Positions 46,501 through 57,031 of a stretch of DNA of 64,000 nt are shown here, piece after piece (position 1 is the stretch's first letter; each line of letters starts with the position of its first letter). The notes below the pieces were generated by a model that did no database searches, was not told the DNA's origin, and saw only the letters and a list, made by a program, of their open reading frames with translations. The stretch is taken from contig JAQGDQ010000102.1 in the NCBI GenBank assembly GCA_030141605.1, positions 105,676 through 169,675 of the forward strand, written 5' to 3'. The translations under genes and the position numbers were made by a program. The DNA is from Tubiluchus corallicola. Taxonomy: Eukaryota > Priapulida > Priapulimorpha > Priapulimorphida > Tubiluchidae.

Positions 46501-49500
46501 CGAGTAGTGTTACAAAAGTACGAATGAACTATCTCATGCTTTCTTTTATAGACATTTACATTAAACAAACATTCACAAAAACAAAAATTATTTTTATTAA
46601 TCGCATACGTGAAGTTATCATAACAGAAATTAACACAGGCCTAGAAAATACCACTGAGCAACGAAGTTATCTTTAGGCACAAACGAATTTATAAGAATAA
46701 CAGCTAAATCATAAATTACTAATAAGAACGAAAGATTATTAAGTTTTTTGCACGAAATTCAACTACAAAACAAGCATCAATGATAAAAAGCTATAACAAC
46801 ACTCATAATCAATATAAAGAAAAAAGAAACCAATGAAAAAAATATACAGAAACGAATTCAACAGCAAGAAAGCTGGTTACTTTCTAGATTTATATAAATT
46901 TATTCTTTTGTTAATATGTGAACTACAGTCATAATGTCAGTTCATTGTCATATTACAGAGCCAAGTATTGAAACACGTACGTTTTTTTAATTATCTTGTT
47001 TAATCCTAGCCTATTAATTTCTATTCTAGAGTATTATTAAATTTAAGCTGCAGCTCGAACACTCAAACATGCCAAAATGAATTACAGGTTTTTGCAACTT
47101 CATGAATTGTCCGTAACTGTTCTGCTTAAAGTAAAGAAAAGGCAACTCAAAAGTACATCCCATTAAAGTTATATTACTTAGCATTATATACATGATTGCA
47201 GTGAACCGATAAAACGTCGTTGTATGTGCACCATCCCAGTGTGCACCGCTGATTCACCTAAAAAACATTACTGGCCGTTTTTCCAACCTAATTCTCGTTA
47301 GGCCCGTTTCAAACCGAGGACGCAAGGAAAATGGCGCACAGAATTGCCATCAAACAATAAAAACAATTTCAGAACCTTTCCGACTTTTCCCATGCTGCAA
47401 GAAACCTTGCTACTTTGCAGGCTTGAAGCTCTCATGGACATAATCATATAGGGATTTCATATGGAAACCGCGCACGGTAATACCAGCCACCAAACGGTTA
47501 ACTCAGTAGGGGCAAATTACCCCCAGGGGTAATATGGTTTTTTTGGGGGGGGGGCACCCCAAAAATAACGGGCACCAGTCTGAAAATTTTTAAAACTTCG
47601 CTCGGAATGCATTTTACGTAGTTTTCGTCGTTTGAGTTGGAGAAGTAGTACTAGGTGGGGGGTAATGGACACGACCGGGTTTCCCGATTTGGGTAACGGT
47701 CCGAGAAAGTTTGGGAACCACTGGGTTGACTAATAACAAAAGTGGTGTACATCCACCGCTAGGTAGCTCTTGAGGCGGCTGAGCACACTGCTGAGCTGTA
47801 GATGTATTATGTACCAGATATGACCATCAGACGTGAAGTAAACAATAACGCAGAATATTATCACGTTATTAATTAAATTTAAATTAGCTTAAATTAAATT
47901 AACCACGATCGAGGTCATATTTGAAACATTCATCATTTATTAATCCTAGCAGTTAATAAAGTTAATCCTAATTAGTTAAAAAACAATCTAGCTCAAAATA
48001 GAATGTAATTAAAAACCACAATGCTTAATTAAAATTAAATTAATATAGAATGCAAGTTAAAGCCACAGTAATTAAAACCACACTGAAGTAGAACTAGAAC
48101 AGTATTAAATTAAATTAAAGTAAAATCACATTGGAGCAAAATTATTAGCGAAAGAAGTACACTATTTCGGTTACCTAACGTAGCAGAGGCTAACGTCGTT
48201 TTCACCTGCCCTCAATACGCCAAGTCTGTTCCGAAGTCGACTAGCAATAATCGTCGTTAATTAGATTGTTTTCGCACAATAGCGAACAATAGGGCTTGGT
48301 TGCGGTTTTACCGAAGACTGTCTCCATGTAAAATCCATAATATAGTCAAGTGCTTCAAATTCTAAATACAAAACGTTAGATTTACACGTTTGACTTTTCT
48401 TTATTCCAGGTGTAAAAACATTTTGTGATGATGCCTGCGGTTACATGGTGGTAAGATTAAAGTTTTCAGAACCGTTTTATGGCACGGTAAAGGCAAAGTA
48501 CGACCGGTATCAGTCAGCATACATTGATGAGGCCCACAATGAAACAAATTGTTTTTCGTTTGCTAAAGGAACCGGGCGACGATTTCTTTATTACCCAATT
48601 AAATTTGACGATGAATGCATTACTGCGGTGAGTGATGTTACTTTACATCAACCATTCCATTTGTCCTCTTATCTCTCTTCGACATTTACATCCTGTTTGC
48701 AAAAGAATAGAACCATAGGGGTACGAGGCGTGGCGGTTGCCCTCCCAGGGGGTCAGGGTGGACAGATGTCCTCCCAGAGCAAATGAATTTTGCATTTTCA
48801 GGGCAAAAACTGGTTATTTCCAGTGCAAATAATTGTATAGCAAATTTCCAAATTTAATAATAAATATTAAAAAATGCCTAAAATGGATAAAAATAAAATT
48901 TGTAAGCTCGTGGGCTTTAAGGAATACAAAAGTAAACTTACGATTTCATTTTTATAAAGTTTCTGCCGGAAAAATGAAAATATTCGTAAAGTTCAGTCAG
49001 TTTTGCAAAAAGTTTTTCACATCTTAATCTTAACATTAAATTTACACTCGCATTTACACTGTTTGCATTCGCTGCAGTATTTAACAATGCTGAGGAACTC
49101 CGATTAGAAATAGTTGTAAATTGCGTTACTTTATTAAACACCGATTACTTTCGGCTTAAATTTTGTTTAAAAAACACTTCTATCTTTCTCTTGTCTTGAG
49201 TGTCAGGGTTAGGCGATGCACGACGGAGGTTGCGAATGGACCTCACAAGTTGAGTACCTCTCTTCGTCGAAATCTGACACTGAGTATAAGTATGTACGCC
49301 TCTATTAGCACTTATTTGGAAATGATATAGGGTAGCGTAAGTTAGAAAATTTGCTGGGCAAATTCCTTCTGCCCTCTCCCCCTCCCCCCTTGTGAGACTT
49401 CCTCCCGTACGCCTATGAATAGAACTATAAAATTGCGTTGTGCCCCAAAATTTTTATCGGTTGAGCGCATTGCACCCCCTCCCATTTAACTTATCAATGT

Positions 49501-52500
49501 TAATCTTCAAAGATAAGAAACTGAGCCAGCAAAGACAAAACACAAAAGACAACATTTATTTACCGTCGTATTATAAACAGACAACATTAGCACTAATGAC
49601 TATTTAGCGATTTACACCAATTAGGTCAGGACGCAACACACAAATAACGAACAACATGTTGCGTACAGGCAGGTACACTGTGAGAAAAATGATCCATGAG
49701 CGAACAAACATGCATTATTTTACAAAAAAAGATTCATGAATGAACAAACATGCATTATTTTACAAAAAAAGATTCATGAATGAACAAACATGCATTATTT
49801 TACAAAAAAGACCTATGACTTTTCTGCTATTGTATGAGCACAGATACTGATCTATTCAGGAGAACCTCAGCTATCCAATCATACAATGTATTTAAACAGT
49901 TAAAAATGATTTAACTGGATAAAATTGAGAAAAGCACGCCCTTTTCAGGCACTCTCCAACTTAGCCTATTGAATAGCTTAGGCTGTTGTGCACTTGCGTG
50001 ATCGTACGCACTAATTAATTGATCACCTGCTTGCCACAGGCCAAGCTGTGCAGTGTTTTGCTGCTGTTCCAGGAAAAACCAACCCATCGGCCAAGGACAA
50101 ATTAAGGTCGTTTGGTCATTTGACAGGGATTTCTCCTTAAAATAGAGCCTGTAGACTTGAGGCCATAGTGTATCAGAGTATTGTGTTTAGATAGTTGAAA
50201 TTTTCTGCATTAGCCGATTTCACACAAGTGATACTGTACTTGGTTAAAGTGCAAGCATTGTAGTTACTGAAAGCTTTTTTTCAATTTATTCATGAAAAAT
50301 CGATTTGTATTTTGTCTAAGGTAAGCAAATGCATTTTATATATAATTTTGCATGAAAATCCACCGTGTAAAGAGTTTTAAATACAAAAATTATCAAGTAT
50401 AATGTAATCGTGAGCAGTTTTTCATGAACCCAAGCAGTCAGTTTTGTCAACCAGATAAGATCATTCTTGTTAAGCCAATCAGCTAGATCAACCATCTTGC
50501 GTCATTCCAGTTAAGCCAATCAGCTAGTTCAACCAACTTACGTCATTCCAGTTAAGCCAATCAGCTAGGTCAACCAGCTTACGTCATTTCAGTCAAGTCA
50601 ACCAGCTTACGCCACTCCAGTTAAGCCAATCAGCTAGGTCAACTAGCTGCCGCTGGTGAGCCCTTTATGCATTATGAAATCAAACGAAATAAAGAGTCAA
50701 CGAATATGGTTTCAGTATTGTTGCTGTTGTCGTCTTCGTCTTCATCATCGTTACTAAAACACGATTTGTTTACAGTTGGGTGGATCGTTTCCAAACACCA
50801 TAACAGTGGAGCAGCCATGGAAGGGTGCAGAATTTCGACTAAATTACTACGAGGTGTTTGAAGTATTTTGTCCCAGATGTACAAACAAACACTGCAAACA
50901 ATTTGACCGTCTGCGGAAACGAGGAAACCGCAGAAGCGGCACGTTTAGGTAAATTGTAATGTTGCTAATTTTGTATAATTTTTGCTTTTTTTACAACGAT
51001 AAACTAAAAACCGGATTTATAATAAAGATTCTCACACTCTACGACATTAATTTTGCAGTTTAAATGCCTAGTTGTTTGGTTCAAGAGGCTTCTAACTATC
51101 AAAAAACATTATTGTGAACAAAATTTTAGATGGTAAAACAAAGTAATTTAGCCAATAACAACCTAAAAAAAATTGAAAAAATTTTTGTGACTGGAACACG
51201 AAAATAATTTCCTTCATAGCATATGATATTCTCAAAAATCTTTATTTCTGTATATAAAAAATAAAAATAATAAATTCGACTGCTTGGAACGTCATACTGG
51301 TTTGCAACAAATCCGATAGAGACACTATAAATAATTACAGTAAACGTTATCTAAACGTTTACTGTGGCTTCTGTAAATGTGTTTAGTGAGGCTCGGCCTA
51401 ATTTACAATTACACAGGTAAATTCACGTAGGTGCTGCCTGCTACATGTTAAGACGTAATCTGTCTCATTTGTTTCTTCTGATTTTATTTTGATGCTTTAA
51501 TTGATCCATGACAACCTTTAAGAACTGGTACTCTCTTCTGGTAACCTCAGAGCATGATGTTTTAAGGTCCCTGGTCCATATTTCTTCCTTGACCTTGTCG
51601 TATAAGTCTTTGCCAGACACTTCGTAAGCTTTACCTCTCCAAATCAATGAAATAAAATATCAATAAATGTTACAACACATCGAACATTATGCATAGGTGT
51701 ACGAGGCGGGTGATCAAAGAGGTGCCCAGGGCAAATGAATTGAACATTTTAAGGGCAAAAGCTGTTTATTTTCAGGGAAAATAATTCTGTTTAAAAATTT
51801 CAAAATGTAAAATTCATTATTCAGAAATTGTTTGCGTACTACATTACCTCTTTTTACTGATTGCAGTTAAAGGGTTTCTTCTACGGCGAATTGTTTTTAA
51901 CTTTTAATAATGCTTTCTATCAATTTTGCTCGCTGAACCACATAAGTGCTTTATACAGCTTTAAGCCCATCAATGTACTGGCAAAGTTATAGACAGGTTT
52001 GTATAACAAACCATCACCATTATTTCTTTTGAATTTCTGAAACGTTAGAAAAGGTATATCTGAAAGCATTTGCATATTTTGCACATTTAGACCTATAGGT
52101 GTAAATACTTTGTTTTTAGACACTTTTGTTACTCCATACCCTACATAACTGTGAAGCCCGTTGTTTGCACTTATCAACATTACTCCTGTAAGCTACATTA
52201 CGCAGCTTACAGATTGTCTCTAAGTGACTCCTGAGCACAATTATCCTGTATTATTTGTAAAAGAAATTGCGAATGCAATCGAGCGTCAACATGTTGAATT
52301 TTTGAACAGAAATTAATTTAACCTGATACTAGATTGGATATATCTAAATTAACTTATATAATGTATAATATTTATTGTACTCCCTTGTCTAACTGCTGTA
52401 TTATTTATTGTCCCTTTTTTCAATTGTTATAATGTATAAATGTTATAATTTTTATGCTACCAGCAAATTGAAAATTGTACTGCAATTTCGAAATAAATAA

Positions 52501-55500
52501 TAATAACAATAACTTCGAAATCACTCAAATTACGACAACTTAAACAATTTTCAGGGCAATTTCCTTCTACTCCCCTTGTGAAACTTTATCCTGTATGCCT
52601 ATGAATTTATATAGCTTTGAAATGTGTATGAAATCTCTTCTGTAAAAATGCTACTTACAATGCATTTGTTGGGTTTCACTATGAACTGCGATAGTTACAC
52701 TACATTCCGGGACTGGTTACTTTACAGATCATATTGTCATACTTTTACATCACGTCTCTACTGAACTCCTTTCTATTTCGTTTCTCTTCCCATTTTCTCC
52801 ATCTTTACTTCATTACTTTAGCTTTATTATTCTCTGTTTTTTCTATAATTCTTTCTCTTGCTAACTTATCAACTTTAACCACTTTTCTTGGTGGTTTGCT
52901 TACTTACTACCATGCAGCAGCTATTTCTCGTTGATGATAAACTAAAATGTAGCTTAGTAACTAATTATAAATGCAGACCCGTTACAATTATTGCAACTAT
53001 ATTTGTGCTTTTTTTCTAACTATAGAACAATAACGCGAACTGTTATGTAAAATTGTATGCTGAAATGGATGCTAATAAATCACAAATTACAAATTACCCG
53101 TTTTTGCCCGTTGTCTCCTATAATGGTCTGTATACAAACTGTGAAAGAATAAAAAGGTCAACGTAAATACATTTAAAGGAATTACCGAACGACTGACTAG
53201 ACTCAATCTCAATTTAATTTATTGTCCAAAATATACATTTTCTTGCCTATGAAAGTTAGCAAATGTCTTCTAATGTTTGAATAATTACCTCGGAGAGTTA
53301 ATTAGCTCTCGCTTATCACTTATCGCTTACGTCACAAACTAACCACAATTTGTGCTATGGTAGGCATCTTCCCTGCGCATCAAGCACGTTTGCGTAAACG
53401 AAGATTGCTATAAGACGCTGATGTGACGTCACGAAAATGTCCTTTGCGTCACAGACGAACACGGCAGTTCATGATCATGCTTATCACGGTACAGCACCTA
53501 TTGCGCCTATTTGTCGACCACCGCAATGTGAGTCTCTTGACAGTCTTAGTGGACTCGCTGAGCTTTGAAAACTTAACCAAATTTAAATATCGTAGTTATT
53601 AGGCCTATTATTTAATGTAAGCTTTGGTTTGAACAACTTGGTTGTAGTTTTCAATATTTTAGAGCATATTTTATTCTGAACTAATGTTTACACAATCGTC
53701 AAGCTTTCTTTAAACATGCTTTGCTTGGGCGTTGATCTTAATATGGATTGTCAGTTTAAGATTTTCTCGACAATTGTCACACTTTCGAGTTGTTCAGTTA
53801 AGTAACAATCTACGAATGACCTCGTGACCCTTCTAACCGAAGTGTGTCCCAAAAATTTGGTCAGAGCAACATTGTTATTTGTTTATTTACTTCTAACGTG
53901 GATAAAATAGGATATAAATTAGCTGTAATTTGTGTGCTTTAGTTCAATCACTTTATAGCCATGATTATTGTTATTATTGCAGGTATAATTCCGAGTGCTT
54001 GAACCGTGTGCAGAGGATCGAAGAGGCAAACGACCAGCATGGTATGTTTACATAGAAATTAGAAATTAATTATCATTAATTGTATTACCTTAATCATCTT
54101 ATGCAAACATTTTACGTCACACTGTTCTGTTTCAAACCCAATTTGACTGAAGAGTTACAATTCTTTTTTAAAAAGGAGATGGAATCTTTATTGTTTATTA
54201 TCTTTTAGTTGTTATTGTTGTTATTGTCTTTTAGTTTAAACTTTATTTATTTAAAGTGAATTTACAAAACAGACTGGGTCTGATTCAAATGTCTTCAAGG
54301 TACAGAGTGTTAATAAAAAAATAATGCGCATCACAACTAATCTAACACGTAGATCACATAATTTGATCAAACACAATTAATTTCGGAGATAATGCAGAGT
54401 AATTATGTGAGTAATCATGTGATTCTATATATGAAGAGTTTACATGTTAATTCGCATAAACAACATTAAAGTACAGGAAAACCATCCACTACATAAAACT
54501 TAAAAAATTGTTTTAAAAGTTTATTCCACTTATATACTGCCTTTTTCTATACAGGGCTTGCGACGGTAGTAAAGCTGTATAAAACATGTAAATTTAAATG
54601 ACCTTTGGATGCAGTCATTTTGACGTTACGTCATTTGAAACAAGTTTAGATAACACTAAGTAACGTTTGAAAAATAATCACAGCATTCGTAGCGCACACG
54701 ACATTAACTAAGAAAAAAATTTAATTTACTGTATCTTATCAATAAGATTAAAAACTAACGTTTTTTATTAGTGCGTGGTGCTCCCTGGAGGTGAGTCAAC
54801 GATATTTTACCAATTGAAAACATTTTAAATAATTAATAATGTTCTTTTCTAGTTACGTAAGTCTTTCAGGCAGGTAAGCGAAATGCTAAGTAATATAACT
54901 TTGCATGGAAAGTTTTTTGGCACACAGTTTAGAATTTACTTTTTTCCCTAATTTATGTTGTGCGTATATGACGTCATCTAATGGCGCCGTTGGAACAGTA
55001 CTGCGGGAGATTTAAAATGAAAACCAATAAAAAACCCTTTCATTTAACGCGAGTACGATATACGTATAAAATTGCTATAAAGTAATATAACTTTTAAGGC
55101 GATTTTTCTGAAATCTGCTTCAGATACCTCTTTTCTTGTCCTTTAAACATTTAAAATACAAACAGGAATAATAAGATACGTTTACAAAATAAGTTGCTGA
55201 GGAATCATCTAACAGTAAAATTCGATTGTATTGTAAAATCAGGAGGTTGGTTTAATAAACTGCTGTAATAAATTGTGTAGAAAAAAAACAATGTTGATGA
55301 CTAATATTTTGAATTTTTAAATAGTTTTTCTGTATAGAACAGCAGGATTATAATTTAGTAAAGACTCACGTGCTACAATCTCTGGTGGTTGGGTAGGTCG
55401 TCTAACATATATATATATATATTACAGAATATTTTGCCTATAATATATTGTCTTTTTTTTAATTCTGGCTATTTGCATTGCATGACAGAATCCGTCGTTG

Positions 55501-55862
55501 AACAGGAATGTTTCTTTCGAGAACAATGTGCATCACCGTTTGCATTGTGCCGAAAACCAGAAATTCGTCAATTTGAAGTTGGTTACTGCTGGTGCCCTCC
55601 AGGGTTTAGACGATACAATCACGGTTGCAGGCCACGTATGTTTGTTCATGTGTTTAAAATTTAATAACAAATTACACCAGCAACTATTAACCAATCACTA
55701 GATTTCAAATTTCAGCTTTACCAGAAATATTGCATTATCTATTGTAAAGTGTACGTTGGCAAAGTTTAGCCTGAAACACTAATAGCTTGTCTGTCTTCTC
55801 GAAGACTCATCGAACTGGGCACTCCAAAATAGCTCGGAAATAAATACAGAAATAGATAAATG

Positions 55863-55893
<31 letters not shown>

Positions 55894-57031
55894 ACCATCA
55901 ATGAAATCTCGTGAAATCGAGGCGCCTCGTATGATGAATGAATGGTGAAATTTCGAGCAACAATAAGAAAATCAATAGTACATGTATTTATATATTATTA
56001 TATATGTAATATGATGACTAACTTAGTAATGGTATATTAATGTATATAAATGTATCCAGTACAATAATAAACTAAATAATAGACTATAAATAATTATTAT
56101 AATATTTTCTTTCAGTTATTTCACATTTAAAGCAACATCCAGGTTTCTGAAATATTGGTGTTAGATCATCTGTACAGAGTACAAATATCAACGTTTATTG
56201 ATTATTGCTTATGAAACCTAGAACAGGCGACAATACTGGCATTACATTTTCACTATAATTAGTTAGTTAATTAACATGAGTTTGACTTTGAAACGTTATC
56301 TTCAAGACTTATTCTCATAATTTTCATGCATTTTTCTAGTTTACTGCGAAGACCAGCCCTGTGAGAACCATGGAACCTGCGTTTATTCATACAACCCATC
56401 CAAAGGAGATCTATTTAAATGCCTTTGCCCCGTTGGATTTAGTGGTCGCTTTTGCGAAATCCGAAAAGGTGGGCGCAGCCTATTTTGATAAAGCTCGTGC
56501 CTATTTAAGCTTGCCTTAGTTGCTGTTCTGATAAACACTTAGCAATGACGTAACATTGCTAGAGCATTGAGAATGCAGATTTAAGCTTGCCTTAGTTGCT
56601 GTTCTGATAAACACTTGGCAACTACATAACATTACTAGAGCATTGAGAATGCAGATTTAAGCTTGGCTTAGTTACTTTTCTGATAAACGCTTAGCAATGA
56701 CATAACATTACTAGAGCATTGAGAATGCAGATTTGAGCTTATACTTAGTTGCTGTTATGATAAACACTTAGCAATAACATGACATTACTAGAGTATAAAG
56801 AATGCCTATTTACGCTTGCGTTAGTTGCTGTTCTGATAAACACTTAGCGATAACGTCACACATCGTAAGCTGCTATAATGCTATAAATGTCTTTTGGTGT
56901 GTTTTCCAGATCCCTGCAATCCAAACCCATGCAAAAATGGAGGCGCATGTGCTGTTCAAGAAGAAGGTTCCTTTGAGTGCAACTGCCTTCCAATGTACAC
57001 GGGTGAAACATGCGATATTGTTCCAATTTAA
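43527..57031 (+). CDS. Repeat-, ZP-N-like and EGF-containing extracellular protein, nine exons
   Basis: Predicted exons 43527-43545, 43632-43687, 45743-46478, 48410-48627, 50776-50948, 53983-54041, 55489-55635, 56340-56468, 56910-57031. Every junction has GT/AG and matching phase (1,0,1,0,2,1,1,1), giving 552 aa ending TAA. Residues 117-241 hold seven ~17-residue TYRxxRYDDxxxERSSP units. Residues 272-385 resemble a ZP-N module: CGYMVVRL, PFYGTVKAKY, later Cys, then NTITVEQP and a closing Cys. EGF-like modules with six Cys each lie at 427-467, 472-509 and 515-548, the last two of standard CxNGGxC type. No ZP-C half, furin site or membrane segment is seen. The first exon is the weakest part: MGNSNL is not a signal peptide, yet disulfide modules imply secretion. 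An upstream exon is probably missing, and a possible acceptor lies just before 43488. The likely role is a matrix or cuticle protein (inference). Confidence 0.75.
43845..43990. repeat. Interspersed repeat family B, copy 1
   Basis: TTTAGTTTAAACTTTATTTA, then AGACTGGGTCTGAT, then ACATCACAACTAAT. Shared with 54240-54370 in the same orientation. On the minus strand it ends in AATAAAGTTTAAACT, like the 3' end of a retroposon. Confidence 0.7.
44186..44697. mobile_element. Fold-back repeat with hammerhead-like arms (Penelope-like candidate)
   Basis: Inverted arms 44186-44245 and 44641-44697 share CAATAAGATTTT, AACCAAGCTTTCGG and a poly-A/T-rich flank. Read on the minus strand, the left arm has CCGAAGAAGATTTTTCGAAA then TCCGAAAGCTTGG. 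That is a stable GATTT/TTCG/AAATC hairpin between a CUGAnGA-like box and a CGAAA box. This is the layout of stem II in hammerhead motifs of Penelope-like elements, but the first box is degenerate. Confidence 0.4.
45743..46478 (+). CDS. Repeat exon of the ZP-N/EGF gene
   Basis: The acceptor CTCTGTAG precedes TCLVSVILSV and a 90-residue basic, Tyr-rich lead-in. From about 46016 to 46392 there are seven tandem 51-base units coding variants of TYRETRYDDKSHERSSP. The units are diverged but stay in frame, and Tyr, Arg, Asp-Asp, Glu-Arg-Ser-Ser and Pro persist. That suggests selection on the protein. The donor is ACAA/GTAAGG. The repeat is nearly charge-balanced and should be disordered. Tyr-Arg and Asp-Asp pairs could serve crosslinking or mineral and ion binding (speculative). 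Confidence 0.75.
47504..47723. mobile_element. hAT-type MITE with 8-bp target duplication
   Basis: Ends CAGTAGGGGCAAATTACCCC on the left and TTTGGGAACCACTG on the right. The right end read inward (CAGTGGTTCCCAAA) is a classic hAT/Charlie-type terminus. It is flanked by GGTTAACT (47496-47503) and GGTTGACT (47724-47731), an 8-bp target duplication with one mismatch. No coding capacity. It sits in the intron between the repeat exon and the ZP-N exon. Confidence 0.85.
48410..48627 (+). CDS. ZP-N-like module, first exon
   Basis: The acceptor TTATTCCAG joins in phase to the repeat exon. It codes SVKTFCDDACGYMVVRL, then SEPFYGTVKAKY, an N-glycosylation sequon (NETN), and Cys at NETNC and DDEC. This matches the spacing of a ZP-N strand pattern: Cys, then a hydrophobic MxVxL strand, then PFxG, then two Cys. 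The donor is GCG/GTGAGT, phase 0. Confidence 0.6.
48714..49417. mobile_element. Non-autonomous hAT-like element, copy 1, perfect target duplication
   Basis: Inverted ends CATAGGGGTACGAGG and CCTCCCGTACGCCTATG. It is flanked by the exact 8-bp duplication AATAGAAC (48706-48713 and 49418-49425). The length class (704 bases) and 8-bp duplication fit hAT. The interior has no transposase. It lies 86 bases after the ZP-N exon 1 donor. Confidence 0.9.
49683..49808. repeat. 40-base tandem repeat, three copies
   Basis: GATTCATGAATGAACAAACA followed by TGCATTATTTTACAAAAAAA, repeated three times with few changes. The first unit begins GATCCATGAGCG. Confidence 0.9.
50465..50652. repeat. About 45-base tandem repeat, four to five units
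   Basis: Units of CCAGTTAAGCCAATCAGCTA plus GGTCAACCAGCTTACGTCATT. One unit is shortened. The array ends 120 bases before ZP-N exon 2. It includes repeated CCAAT and ACGTCA cores. Confidence 0.9.
50776..50948 (+). CDS. ZP-N-like module, second exon
   Basis: The acceptor TTTACAG opens LGGSFPNTITVEQPWK, then LNYYEVFEVFCPRC. This resembles the last strands of a ZP-N domain (NTIxVQ, then a hydrophobic strand ending in Cys). A basic, Cys-containing linker (CKQFDRLRKRGNRR) follows. The donor is TTTAG/GTAAAT, phase 2, feeding the small 53983-54041 exon. Confidence 0.55.
51692..52603. mobile_element. Non-autonomous hAT-like element, copy 2
   Basis: The same ends as 48714-49417: CATAGGTGTACGAGG on the left, CTGTATGCCTATG on the right. 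Subterminal matches include CAGGGCAATTTCCTTCT and CCCAGGGCAAATGAATT. Flanking 8-mers ACATTATG and AATTTATA match only partly, so this copy is older. An 86-codon minus-strand ORF inside (51920-52180) is unrecognised and may be chance. Confidence 0.75.
53983..54041 (+). CDS. Short linker exon of the ZP-N/EGF gene
   Basis: Preceded by TTATTATTGCAG and followed by CATG/GTATGT. It codes YNSECLNRVQRIEEANDQH in the only frame that joins the ZP-N exon (phase 2 in) to the first EGF exon (phase 1 out). It is supported only by splice phase and open frame, so it is less certain than its neighbours. Confidence 0.5.
54240..54370. repeat. Interspersed repeat family B, copy 2
   Basis: The partner of 43845-43990. 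It sits immediately left of family A copy 2. Confidence 0.7.
54490..54885. repeat. Interspersed repeat family A, copy 2
   Basis: The diverged partner of 4690-5090, within the intron between the linker exon and EGF module 1. It follows directly after another shared repeat at 54240-54370. Confidence 0.7.
55489..55635 (+). CDS. EGF-like module 1 exon
   Basis: A phase 1-1 exon with six Cys in the order expected for an EGF-like fold: ECFFREQC, then LC, then YCWCPPGF, then GC. CxCPPGF is the EGF-typical C-terminal half. The spacing of the first Cys is looser than in the next two modules. A gene-internal 4-base class of symmetric exons is typical of shuffled extracellular modules. Confidence 0.75.
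55855..55890. repeat. (TA)n microsatellite
   Basis: About 15 TA units with a TATATACATATA end, in the intron between EGF modules 1 and 2. Confidence 0.85.
56340..56468 (+). CDS. EGF-like module 2 exon
   Basis: Acceptor TTTTTCTAG, donor AAAAG/GTGGGC, phase 1-1. It codes YCEDQPCENHGTCVYSYN, then KCLCPVGFSGRFCE, a canonical six-Cys EGF domain. There is no DxDE calcium-binding signature. Confidence 0.9.
56490..56860. repeat. About 88-base intronic tandem repeat, about four units
   Basis: Each unit holds TTTAAGCTTGCCTTAGTTGC, then TGATAAACACTTAGCAATGA, then ACTAGAGCATTGAGAATGCA. It nearly fills the 441-base intron between EGF modules 2 and 3. It starts 20 bases after the donor. Confidence 0.9.
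56910..57031 (+). CDS. EGF-like module 3 and stop codon
   Basis: Acceptor GTTTTCCAG. It codes DPCNPNPCKNGGACAV, then FECNCLPMYTGETCD, a canonical EGF domain, then IVPI and TAA. Ending four residues after the last EGF Cys means there is no membrane anchor. Confidence 0.9.
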
